NCBI RefSeq assembly: GCF_000426925.1
Contig: NZ_KE384717.1
Coordinates: forward strand, 17,400 to 81,399
From: Dolichospermum circinale AWQC310F
GTDB lineage: Bacteria; Cyanobacteriota; Cyanobacteriia; Cyanobacteriales; Nostocaceae
Reading direction: 5' to 3'
DNA length: 64,000 nucleotides
Of the stretch, positions 38,899-48,248 are shown one piece after another. The translations under genes were made by a program, and so were the position numbers. The stretch's first letter is position 1. Each line of letters starts with the position of its first letter. Below the pieces are notes generated by a model. That model worked only from the letters and a program-made list of their open reading frames with translations. It made no database searches and was not told the DNA's origin.

Positions 38899-41361
38899 AT
38901 GTCTAATAATGTTCTAAAATCTGATATTTATGCACTTCAGAAATCTGTAGTTAGTGTTTTATCACAAGTTCTGGATTTGATGAACTATGCCAGTCAAAAT
39001 TTAGAGACTCCAAACAGTGAGGATCGGCGCTGGTCAGAAGAAGCCAAGAGCATCGAAAATGAGATTACTAAAGTCAAAAATTTAGAGTTACGCATGGCGA
39101 TCGTTGCTCCCATGAAGGCGGGTAAGTCCACGATTATTAATGCGATCGTAGGGCAAGATATTTTGCCAAGTCGTAATACGGCGATGACAACGCTACCGAC
39201 TGAGATCGTTTTCTCCAAAGAAGTCACTGAACCGAAGTTAAAGCTGCGGTATGAGGGTGCTGATACTTTTGATGTATTAAGGCGATCATGGAGAAGTCTC
39301 AAGGGAAAAATAAATCAAATTGGACTTGATCAAGCGAAGGAAAGCACGAAAGATTATCCTCATTTACAATATTTACTAGAAGATGTGGCTGGCAATCCAG
39401 AACTATCTTTTGCGCCAGAAACATCGGGAACAGAACCTATCCAAACTGCTTTGACAAAGTTAAATGACCTTGTTCGGCTATGCAGCGTTTTAGTGCCATC
39501 CGACAATGCGCTCATGTCTTTGGTGTCTGTCCCGCGCCTCGAAGTGCCTTTTTCTGAAACTGAATCGAGTCTCAAATTGGATGGAGTTGGCAAATTAGTT
39601 TTTGTTGATACCCCAGGCCCAAATGAAGCAGGTGCTCTCAAGCTTGATGATGTTGTCAAACGCCAACTTGATGCCAGTTCAATCGTTTTACTAGTATTGG
39701 ATTTTACTCAATTGAATACTGATGCAGCAGAAAAAGTAAAGAGTGATGTTGATAAAGTAGCAAAAATCAAGGGGCTTGAGAGCATTTACATTTTGATCAA
39801 CAAAATTGATCAACGTAAAGAAAAAGGCATGACAAAAGAAGAGGTTTTAGAATTTGTTAATAGCAAGTTCGGAATTGCAGCCAGTACAGATCGAGTCTTT
39901 GAGATTTCTGCCTCGCGTGCTGCTTATGCCTCTAATTTTCGTGCTGAATTACGTCTAAATCCAAGTATATCCGATCCAACATTAATGAAAACATCTGAGC
40001 CTTTGGCTAGACAAGCTTTTGGTGATATGTGGGAAGACCTATTCCCAGAAGCTACTATAGAAGGAATGACAAAAGCCTCAGATCGTATTTGGAGTAAGTC
40101 TGGTTTTGCCGAATTTTTAGAAAAAGCGATCGCGGCATTAATGATACAAGCTGCCCCTCTTACGCTTTTCAATGCTCTTAATGATGTGCGTTTTAGATTA
40201 ACGAAACTTCAGGAAAGCATCCAGCTTCAGAAAAGTGCTTTTGGTAAAGACATTCAGACATTACAGGGACAAATCGCTGCCTTAGAACGTGATTTAACTA
40301 TTCTTGTGGATTGCCAAAATAAACTTAAAACTCGAGTTAATACTCTGGCTACAAATCTAGAGCAAGAATTAACCAGTAGTCTCCGTAAGATGAAAGAAGA
40401 AAGTATTGCAAAGTTTAAAAGGATTTTTGACAAGCGTGAGTTTGATGAAGCAGGATGGACAAAATATTTTGTAGAATTTTTGTCTCGTTGGGCTGAATTG
40501 TCTGGCGTTAAACAAGGTGCTAGAGAATTTAACTCTAAAGCAGAAGCGGATAGATTTATTGAAGAAACAACTGCGTCGGCAAGAAATATTGTCAATGCTT
40601 TGATGATCAATGCGAGAGAAGATGCTTTAAAAAAAGTTACACAATCTCGCCAAAAGATTGAATCTCTTATTAAAAGGGAGAGCCTACCAGTTATTCAGCA
40701 GGCCCAAAGGCGGTTGGCACAAACATTCAATGTAAATCTACAGCTACCAGATATTTTGGGTAATATTGAACTCGAACACAATATTCGGTTAGATGTTAGC
40801 GTAGAGTCGGATGTTAAGACGGTCTATGAAGCCGGTGAAATGGTTAAAGAGCGGCGTTGGTACACACTTGGTCTTTGGGAACATAACAAAGAAGTCAAAG
40901 AAAGGATTTGGTACTCATTGTGGCTTTGGGAGCATAACGACACCTCATCTACTGGTCAAACCGTATCCAGAAAAGATTGGGACGGGGTTACTCGTATATA
41001 CGACGCTAAAGCAGTTGAAAAAGAAGAAACACTTTATAAGGTTTCGATTGATGAAATTACTAATTCCTTTAATCAATCAATCTCATCTGCGGTTAACAAG
41101 GTGACGAACCAGATTCTTAGCTATCTTCAGGACGATTTTCAATCTGGAATTGACAGTTTTTTTGCCGAACTTGATCAGTTTTTAAAGAGCTATCAAGATG
41201 ACCTAAAGAAATCAATTGAAGCGGGTAAGCGATCAGCAGAAGATCGCGCAGCTTTGAGTGTTGCATTTGATTATATTTTGGATAAAAGTCCCCAACTAAT
41301 AAATGATTTTGATAGGCAAAAAGGCTATGTAAATGAGCTTTTACCAAAAAGAAAACAATAA
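38899..41361 (+). CDS. CrfC/YjdA-like dynamin-family GTPase
   Basis: An 820-residue large GTPase. G1 is APMKAGKST at 70-78, G2 region NTAMTTLPTE, G3 DTPGPNEAG near 236-244 and G4 NKID near 300. The G-domain context closely follows E. coli CrfC (YjdA): MKAGKSTIINAIVGQDILP and VDTPGPNEAGALKLDDV. Long coiled-coil segments follow. Near 650-685 a motif R-x-W-Y-x-L-x-L-W-E-H-N occurs twice in tandem. CrfC in E. coli clusters at replication forks; other bacterial dynamins remodel membranes, some in phage defence. The stop overlaps the start of xisH by one base, so coupling is likely. Confidence 0.82.
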   Translation: MSNNVLKSDIYALQKSVVSVLSQVLDLMNYASQNLETPNSEDRRWSEEAKSIENEITKVKNLELRMAIVAPMKAGKSTIINAIVGQDILPSRNTAMTTLPTEIVFSKEVTEPKLKLRYEGADTFDVLRRSWRSLKGKINQIGLDQAKESTKDYPHLQYLLEDVAGNPELSFAPETSGTEPIQTALTKLNDLVRLCSVLVPSDNALMSLVSVPRLEVPFSETESSLKLDGVGKLVFVDTPGPNEAGALKLDDVVKRQLDASSIVLLVLDFTQLNTDAAEKVKSDVDKVAKIKGLESIYILINKIDQRKEKGMTKEEVLEFVNSKFGIAASTDRVFEISASRAAYASNFRAELRLNPSISDPTLMKTSEPLARQAFGDMWEDLFPEATIEGMTKASDRIWSKSGFAEFLEKAIAALMIQAAPLTLFNALNDVRFRLTKLQESIQLQKSAFGKDIQTLQGQIAALERDLTILVDCQNKLKTRVNTLATNLEQELTSSLRKMKEESIAKFKRIFDKREFDEAGWTKYFVEFLSRWAELSGVKQGAREFNSKAEADRFIEETTASARNIVNALMINAREDALKKVTQSRQKIESLIKRESLPVIQQAQRRLAQTFNVNLQLPDILGNIELEHNIRLDVSVESDVKTVYEAGEMVKERRWYTLGLWEHNKEVKERIWYSLWLWEHNDTSSTGQTVSRKDWDGVTRIYDAKAVEKEETLYKVSIDEITNSFNQSISSAVNKVTNQILSYLQDDFQSGIDSFFAELDQFLKSYQDDLKKSIEAGKRSAEDRAALSVAFDYILDKSPQLINDFDRQKGYVNELLPKRKQ

Positions 41362-41780
41362 TGTCTAGAAGAGATGATTTACATTTTCCTTTACGCCGTA
41401 CTCTTGAAAAAGATGGATGGATAATTACTGATGATCCTTTGATTTTGGTGATTGGAGAAACACTCTTAAAAGCTGATTTAGGAGCAGAAAAGTTCTTCAC
41501 AGCCGAAAAAGAAGGGCGTAAAATAGCTGTTGAGATCAAAGATTTTGATGCTTCTTCGGTCATCAGCGATCTGCAAAAAACAATGGGACAACTTCAACTT
41601 TACCAATGGGCTTTAGAAAAACAAGAACCAGATTGCCAATTATTCTTAGCCATCAGCCAAGAGATGTATATTAAGCATTTTCAAAAGCCAATTTTCCAGT
41701 TGGCGATCGAGCGCAATAAAATTAACTTGATAATATACGAACCAGATCAGGAGGTTATAATCCAATGGATAAATCATTAA
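41361..41780 (+). CDS. xisH: XisH family protein (fdxN-element excision factor-like)
   Basis: A 139-residue XisH protein. DDLHFPLRRTLEKDGWIITD is the family start; ADLGAEKFFTAEKEGRKIAV then EIKDF gives a D...E-x-K pattern resembling PD-(D/E)XK endonuclease folds; MGQLQLYQWAL follows. XisH and XisI were first known as factors needed for excision of the fdxN element in Anabaena, but they occur in many paralogues without such an element. It overlaps xisI by 16 bases and the dynamin gene by one. Confidence 0.9.
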   Translation: MSRRDDLHFPLRRTLEKDGWIITDDPLILVIGETLLKADLGAEKFFTAEKEGRKIAVEIKDFDASSVISDLQKTMGQLQLYQWALEKQEPDCQLFLAISQEMYIKHFQKPIFQLAIERNKINLIIYEPDQEVIIQWINH

Positions 41781-42097
41781 ATTACATAGACATTCTCAAA
41801 AAAACCGTAAAGGATGCCACGATCGCACAGCCGCGATTACAAGCAATCAAACTTTATCCAGTTTGTGATGCTGAGTCTGGACATTTTCTAGTTCTTGCCA
41901 CAGGTCGGGATAAACATTGTTGGATGGATAGTATCCTATTTCATGCGCGACTCATCGAAAAAGATAACGGCAATTCTCAAATCATTATCGAAGAAGATAA
42001 CTTCGAGGAAGGATTAGTTGATACACTCATCGAGGCAGGAATCAAAAAAGAAGATATTGTTACCAGTTGGCAACAGGCAATTACTACGAATAAATAA
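41765..42097 (+). CDS. xisI: XisI family protein (partner of XisH)
   Basis: A 110-residue XisI protein with the typical YIDILKKTVKDATIAQPRL, GHFLVLATGRDKHCWMDSIL (family: ..GW....R..) and IIIEEDNFEEGLVDTLIEAGI. It overlaps xisH by 16 bases, the usual arrangement. The last 80 bases of the gene have a second copy at 42593-42672 differing at seven positions, six of them synonymous. The pair may act as a nuclease with its partner; that is inference. Confidence 0.9.
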   Translation: MDKSLNYIDILKKTVKDATIAQPRLQAIKLYPVCDAESGHFLVLATGRDKHCWMDSILFHARLIEKDNGNSQIIIEEDNFEEGLVDTLIEAGIKKEDIVTSWQQAITTNK

Positions 42098-42140
42098 CTT
42101 GATGGAAGAATCCCCTCACAAATTATTAGGAGAATAACCT

Positions 42141-42584
42141 ATGACCACGAATCTGTATGAAACCGACTTTAATCTTTGGATAGAACAAACTGTTAAGCAA
42201 CTCAAAAATGGACAAATTCAAGACCTAGATATAGAAAACTTAATTGAGGAAGTTCAATCAATGGGAAGCAATGACAAACGGGAAATTAAAAGCCGATTAA
42301 TTGTTTTAATTATGCACCTATTAAAGTATAAATATCAACCAAAAAAGAAAACAAAAAGCTGGACTTCAACTATAATAACCCAAAGAAATGAACTCGAATT
42401 AGTCTTAGAAAACAGTCCTAGCTTAAACCCATTCCTCAAAGAAAATATATCTGAGTGCTATCAGAAAGCACGAAAAAACGCTGCAAGGGAAACAAAACTA
42501 CCCTTAACCACCTTTCCCCTAGAATGTCCCTTTACCCCAGAGCAAATCATGGACTCCGATTATTTCCCAGACACAAACGCTTAA
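42141..42584 (+). CDS. DUF29 family protein
   Basis: A 147-residue member of DUF29, very common in cyanobacteria. TNLYETDFNLWIEQTVKQL, the DIENLIEEVQSMGSNDKREI helix and LIVLIMHLLKYKYQP followed by SWTSTIITQR are the family marks, ending with PECPF-like LECPFTPEQIMD and YFPD. The role is unknown; it is small, helical and soluble. It has its own ribosome site (AGGAGAAT) and sits as a cassette between xisI and the duplicate of xisI's 3' end. Confidence 0.88.
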   Translation: MTTNLYETDFNLWIEQTVKQLKNGQIQDLDIENLIEEVQSMGSNDKREIKSRLIVLIMHLLKYKYQPKKKTKSWTSTIITQRNELELVLENSPSLNPFLKENISECYQKARKNAARETKLPLTTFPLECPFTPEQIMDSDYFPDTNA

Positions 42585-42592
42585 TATAAATA

Positions 42593-42672
42593 TTGATACA
42601 CTCATAGAGGCAGGAATTAAAAAAGAAGATATCGTCACCAGTTGGCAACAGGCGATCGCTACGAATAAATAA
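42593..42672 (+). pseudogene. duplicate 3' end of xisI
   Basis: 80 bases matching 42018-42097, ending in the same stop. It encodes DTLIEAGIKKEDIVTSWQQA then IATNK. Seven base differences, six silent and one Thr to Ala; one cluster of changes creates a HIP1 octamer (GCGATCGC). It has no start and begins 8 bases after the DUF29 stop. Confidence 0.85.
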
Positions 42673-42689
42673 TTTAAGTTCTTATATGA

Positions 42690-43073
42690 AAGAAACCAAA
42701 ATCAAAAGTTGATGACAAGCATTATGTTGACGGTTGGCTAGGTGATAATGTCCCTCTCCAAGCCTTAGCAAATCGTGGTTGTACCCATGCGATCGTCATT
42801 CATTTAGGAAATGGTGAACTTTGGAATCGTCATGATTTCCCTAATCAAACAATCATTGAAATTCGGCCAAGAGAAGATATGGGTGGTCTCAACAAATTAC
42901 TAGATTTCAGTCCCAAACGGATTCAACTCTTGCAAAACCGAGGTTATGAAGATGCTAAACTCTGTCTCGAACCAATTTTACAAACACTCATAATTGAGCG
43001 ATCGCGCCAAAAAAGTTTTGCGGAGCTTCAGGAAACATCAAAGCGATTAAGAGACGAGCCACCAGTTTATTAG
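42690..43073 (+). pseudogene. C-terminal remnant of a patatin-like phospholipase
   Basis: An open frame of 127 codons with no start until 42879. It reads HYVDGWLGDNVPLQALANRG, the catalytic-Asp (D-G) segment of bacterial patatin-like lipases, then HAIVIHLGNGELWNRHDFPN and IIEIRPREDM. The oxyanion-hole and G-x-S-x-G serine parts are absent, so it cannot be active. One Gly of the usual DGG is missing. Its stop codon (TAG) overlaps the end of the inverted-repeat element at 43072. Confidence 0.75.
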
Positions 43074-43160
43074 ACATCTCCGAGAAAAATTGTAGAGACG
43101 TTCCATGGAAAGTCTCTACAGAGTTTTCCACCCACGCATATTTAATTTCTGGAGATGTCT
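43072..43160. repeat. 89-bp MITE-like element containing a 30-bp palindrome
   Basis: Ends AGACATCTCC(G)AGAAA and, inverted, TTTCTGGAGATGTCT. Inside is a 30-bp palindrome at 43091-43120 (TGTAGAGACGTTCCA and its complement with one mismatch), related to the one at 38149. Confidence 0.8.
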
Positions 43161-43311
43161 ATTAGTTAAAACTGAATGATAACATTATTTTGTATAAACA
43201 ATACCTGAGATTTCAGTGCCGAATTTAGGTGTTATTAGCCGTCTATGAGATAAAACCCCTAAAGCCTAAAACCATGTATTTTCCTAGACACATAAAATAT
43301 CAAATTTGAGA

Positions 43312-43815
43312 ATGAAACAGCCCTGGGGTGCGGTACAAATAAACAGGGCGCTGTGCGCCATTACTTGCAGTATTGGTATAGGAATCATTGTTTGGGGGTG
43401 TAATGCAAATAACCTCCAGCCTCAAAATCAGACATGGAAGATATATAAGAATCCTCGTTATGGTTTTGAGTTTCCCTACCCCCATACTTGGCAAGAATTA
43501 AGAAACCCAGACAACAGTGATGGAGTTGTATTAGTTTTACCAAACAAGGACAACGTAGAAATTCGCTCTTATGCCAGTAAGCCCGTATTAGGATTTTCAC
43601 CCAAAACTCAAGAACAAGTATATAATTTTCGGACTAATCAAGGGGTTTTTAGCGTCCTGACGGTAGAAGTTAAGGAAAAGGTGACTGTAATTAAGTTGAC
43701 CATTACTCAAGCAGAATTGGAATATTCCTGGCAAGGACAAAGCGATAGTCAAGACTTTCAAAATTATTATCGCTTGTTTTACCATATTGCTCAAGAGTAT
43801 AAAATTAGTCAGTAG
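43312..43815 (+). CDS. putative lipoprotein of unknown function
   Basis: 167 residues from the ATG at 43312 (a TTG six bases upstream is unlikely). A hydrophobic signal (ALCAITCSIGIGIIVW) ends in WGC, an imperfect lipobox, so membrane anchoring by Cys is likely but not certain. The mature part has YKNPRYGFEFPYPHTWQELR, similar in style to PsbP-like/photosystem-associated small lumenal lipoproteins, but I cannot assign it. It stands alone before sqdB. Confidence 0.55.
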   Translation: MKQPWGAVQINRALCAITCSIGIGIIVWGCNANNLQPQNQTWKIYKNPRYGFEFPYPHTWQELRNPDNSDGVVLVLPNKDNVEIRSYASKPVLGFSPKTQEQVYNFRTNQGVFSVLTVEVKEKVTVIKLTITQAELEYSWQGQSDSQDFQNYYRLFYHIAQEYKISQ

Positions 43816-43858
43816 TTAGTTGTCAGTTGTCAGTTGTCAGTTGTCCGTAGTTAGGTAA
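43803..43858. repeat. CAGTTGT heptamer array after the lipoprotein gene
   Basis: About six heptamers of the CAGTNGT type begin at the last codons of the lipoprotein gene and run into the spacer before sqdB. Confidence 0.8.
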
Positions 43859-43936
43859 GCAGTAGGAATTATTTTCTATTTTTAATTTTTAATTATTTTT
43901 TTATTTTTAATTGATTACTGTCTTAGGGAGAATTTA

Positions 43937-45152
<1,216 letters not shown>

Positions 45153-45204
45153 GTGACAGGTGCTACGCCACGGGGACAGGTGACTACAGAGAGAGAAGTT
45201 TCTA

Positions 45205-45280
45205 TGGTTCTTTCTCCTGACTCCTGAACTCCTGGCTCCTGACTCCTGAACTCCTGACTCCTGACTCCTGAACTCCTGCT
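45205..45280. repeat. CTCCTGA tandem repeat between sqdB and sqdX
   Basis: About nine units of CTCCTGA with occasional CTCCTGAA (8-base) and CTCCTGG variants. It is mostly heptameric like the other arrays. Confidence 0.85.
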
Positions 45281-45292
45281 GTCTGGTTTTTT

Positions 45293-46426
45293 ATGCGAAT
45301 TGCTCTATTTACAGAAACCTTTTTGCCAAAAGTTGACGGCATTGTGACACGCCTCCGTCATACTGTTGACCATTTACAACGTCATGGAAATCAAGTTTTG
45401 GTATTTGCCCCTGAAGGTGGAATAACTGAACATAAAGGTGCGAAAGTTTACGGGGTTAGTGGCTTTCCTTTACCGCTATATCCAGAGTTAAAAATGGCAC
45501 TCCCTCGCCCTGCTATTGGTCAGGCTCTAGAAGAATTTAAACCAGATATTATTCATGTTGTTAATCCCGCAGTTCTAGGATTATCAGGGATTTTTTATAG
45601 TAAAATTCTGAAAATTCCCTTGGTGGCTTCTTATCATACTCACTTGCCACAATATCTGCAACATTACGGTTTAGGAATGTTAGAAGGATTACTATGGGAG
45701 TTACTAAAAGTCGGCCATAATCAAGCAGCATTAAACCTGTGTACTTCCACGGCCATGATGACGGAACTTACCGAACATGGAATTGAAAGGGTAGATTTGT
45801 GGCAACGGGGGGTAGATACTGAGTTATTTTCTCCCGATTTAGCTAGTCACAAAATGCGATCGCATCTTTCCCAAAATCATCCAGATAGCCCCCTATTATT
45901 GTATGTTGGTCGTCTTTCTGCGGAAAAGGAAATTGAACGCATTAAACCGATTTTAGCAGCTATTCCTGATGCCAGATTAGCATTAGTTGGAGATGGTCCC
46001 CACCGCCAAGCTTTAGAAAAACACTTTGCTGGCACAAATACTTATTTTGTTGGCTATCTCATGGGTAAAGAATTAGGCTCTGCTTTTGCCAGTGCTGATG
46101 CTTTTATTTTCCCTTCCCGTACAGAAACACTGGGGTTAGTGTTGCTAGAAGCCATGGCCTCCGGTTGTCCAGTCGTAGCAGCCCGTTCTGGAGGTATACC
46201 TGATATTGTCACAGATGGTGTAAATGGATATCTTTTTGATCCCCAAGCTGATATTCAAGAGGCGATTAATGCTACTGTAAATTTGTTAAAACAACGACAG
46301 GAAATAAATATTATCCGTAAGAATGCCCGTGCCGAAGCGGAGAAATGGGGGTGGTCATCTGCTACAAAACAACTTCAAGATTATTATCAAAAAATAGTCT
46401 TCAACCATGAAAAATTCAATTCTTAA
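45293..46426 (+). CDS. sqdX: sulfoquinovosyl-diacylglycerol synthase (GT4)
   Basis: A 377-residue GT4 glycosyltransferase that moves sulfoquinovose to diacylglycerol. The start MRIALFTETFLPKVDGIVTR, the acceptor-side NPAVLGLSGIFYSK and SYHTHLPQYLQHY, and the donor-side YVGRLSAEKEIER and FPSRTETLGLVLLEAMASG (E-x7-E type) match SqdX/SQD2. It lies 140 bases after sqdB. It acts at the cytoplasmic face of the membrane. It is close in fold to other GT4 enzymes; the sqdB neighbour makes the assignment firm. Confidence 0.93.
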   Translation: MRIALFTETFLPKVDGIVTRLRHTVDHLQRHGNQVLVFAPEGGITEHKGAKVYGVSGFPLPLYPELKMALPRPAIGQALEEFKPDIIHVVNPAVLGLSGIFYSKILKIPLVASYHTHLPQYLQHYGLGMLEGLLWELLKVGHNQAALNLCTSTAMMTELTEHGIERVDLWQRGVDTELFSPDLASHKMRSHLSQNHPDSPLLLYVGRLSAEKEIERIKPILAAIPDARLALVGDGPHRQALEKHFAGTNTYFVGYLMGKELGSAFASADAFIFPSRTETLGLVLLEAMASGCPVVAARSGGIPDIVTDGVNGYLFDPQADIQEAINATVNLLKQRQEINIIRKNARAEAEKWGWSSATKQLQDYYQKIVFNHEKFNS

Positions 46427-46491
46427 TTACCGGTTTCCGTGACCTGTGACAGAAACCCCAGGGAATTTACCACCCCTGCGGTATCTGTTGA

Positions 46492-46764
46492 TTAACCCTC
46501 TTCAGAACTGTTATTTTCCGAAGATTGTTCACCTATTTTCAGTTGTTTCTTCGACTGCTTTAACTGCTTCCAAAGCAACTTTATTTGCTTGTAAGCATCC
46601 TCTGGCGTAACTTTTCCACCTGTTTCCAAGTTACAAACATAGCTAACTCTTTGGGCAAATTCCTGTAAATTAGCGTTGAATACCAAGTTTTCTGGTTTTA
46701 CACGACCATAGTAGCGACTACGGGGATAGAGAAAATCGTCTTTACTCACTATTTTTTTCTCCAT
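46492..46764 (-). CDS. small cyanobacterial protein of unknown function
   Basis: A 90-residue protein: SKDDFLYPRSRYYGRVKPEN then LVFNANLQEFAQRVSYVC, NLETGGKVTPEDAYKQIKLLW, and a Lys-rich/acidic tail. The pattern is one I have seen in many cyanobacteria without a known role. No signal peptide, membrane helix or metal site is visible. It points toward sqdX and stands alone before a 700-base gap. Confidence 0.7.
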   Translation of the reverse strand: MEKKIVSKDDFLYPRSRYYGRVKPENLVFNANLQEFAQRVSYVCNLETGGKVTPEDAYKQIKLLWKQLKQSKKQLKIGEQSSENNSSEEG

Positions 46765-47462
46765 TTACTCAACTGCTCTATAAAAATGTATAAAACATAT
46801 ACCGTTATCAGCCCTTTCCACATCATATCTACTGATAAGTAGATGGAAAATAAAATGTAACAGAATACTTGTCTTGAGGTTTTTTGCTACATTCAATACC
46901 CGGATATGTATTTATAAGTTGGGTAGTTGAGGGGTTTTTGGTATTCATCTGATAGTGCAGGGTTTTATTAATTATAGGTGAATTGTAGTAACTGGTCATT
47001 TTTGATTATCCCCTCATTTATTAACAACAGATTATATAAACTTCTGTAAGTTATGACTATATTCCTGAAAATAGATTAGTATATTCTACAATATTTTGCA
47101 AATCAAATTTTGGCAGCAGATCACACACATCGAACTCAGGTAAGATTAGATACATGACTACGGACACCTATCAGAAAAATTAAGTAAGTATATTATATAT
47201 AATATATAACGCAGATTAATGATTTATACATATTTTCCTGTTGGTTTACCTTAATTAATCGAGTGACAGCGAACAGATAAGAGTAATAATTTTACATTAT
47301 CAGTCTAGAATAGATCGAAGGAACTTAAATTAGTTAACTTAAATCAGTTGATGAAATATTCTGAAAATTCCTGTTCACCAATAAGTAATATCTGAAGATA
47401 AAATGGTGAAGCTGATTTCATCAAAGCCGTCCACTACCAAAAACAGTTTTTAAAATCTTATC
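46765..47462. other. long intergenic region before purC
   Basis: 698 bases without a supportable gene. An AT palindrome (TATATTATATATAATATA) lies at 47190-47207. The region must carry promoters for purC (right) and the small protein gene (left). I looked for tRNA-like, Yfr1-like and riboswitch features and saw none. Confidence 0.5.
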
Positions 47463-48188
47463 ATGTCTGTTAATTCTAAACTCTACGAAGGCAAAGCTAA
47501 AATTCTCTACGCTACAGAAGATCCAGAAATTTTGTTGGCTGATTTTAAAGATGATGCTACAGCTTTTAATGCTCAAAAACGCGGCAGCATTGAGAATAAA
47601 GGGATGATCAACTGTAGGATTTCTAGCCAACTATTTCAAAAATTGGCTAAACAGGGTATTAAAACTCATTTTATTGATAGTCCTGGCCCGAATTTAATGC
47701 GAGTAAAAGCTGTAAAAATCATCCCCGTGGAGGTGGTAGTGAGGAACATTGCGGCTGGTAGTTTGTGTAAGCAAACTGGGTTAATACCAGGTACAGTTTT
47801 ATCAAAGCCCTTAGTCGAGTTCTATTACAAAAATGATTATTTAGGTGATCCTTTACTAACGCGCGATCGCTTATTGCTTTTGGAATTAGCGACACCGGAA
47901 CAAGTTGATCAAATTATCTATCTAGCACTAGAAATCAACAAATTTCTCCGGGAGTTTTGGGAAAAATGCCAGATTACCCTAGTAGACTTTAAACTTGAAT
48001 TTGGTTTAGACCACCAACAGCAAATACTGTTAGCTGATGAAATTAGTCCTGATACCTGTCGTTTATGGGACATGATTGAAACCGATCCTGAGAACCGAAT
48101 TATGGATAAAGATCGTTTTCGTCGTGACTTAGGAAATATAGAGGATGCTTACCAGCAGGTTTTACGGAGAGTATTAGAAGTAGTGTAA
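47463..48188 (+). CDS. purC: SAICAR synthetase (purine synthesis)
   Basis: A 241-residue enzyme joining aspartate to CAIR with ATP. It begins KLYEGKAKILYATEDPEILL; FNAQKRGSIENKGMINCRIS, VVVRNIAAGSLCKQTGL, LVDFKLEFGL and ADEISPDTCRLWD are the standard PurC boxes. The length is normal. In cyanobacteria purC often stands in front of the Omp85-lpx genes, as here (60 bases), and may share their transcript. Confidence 0.96.
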   Translation: MSVNSKLYEGKAKILYATEDPEILLADFKDDATAFNAQKRGSIENKGMINCRISSQLFQKLAKQGIKTHFIDSPGPNLMRVKAVKIIPVEVVVRNIAAGSLCKQTGLIPGTVLSKPLVEFYYKNDYLGDPLLTRDRLLLLELATPEQVDQIIYLALEINKFLREFWEKCQITLVDFKLEFGLDHQQQILLADEISPDTCRLWDMIETDPENRIMDKDRFRRDLGNIEDAYQQVLRRVLEVV

Positions 48189-48248
48189 ACTACTTAAATA
48201 AGGTAAATAATTTTTGACCATTAATGGTGTGTGGTAGTAGAGAGAAAA

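Noticed and set aside
41361-42097. Evidence for an fdxN-type excision element from XisH/XisI
   Set aside because: No xisF recombinase, nif genes or element ends are in the window; XisHI paralogues are common without the element.
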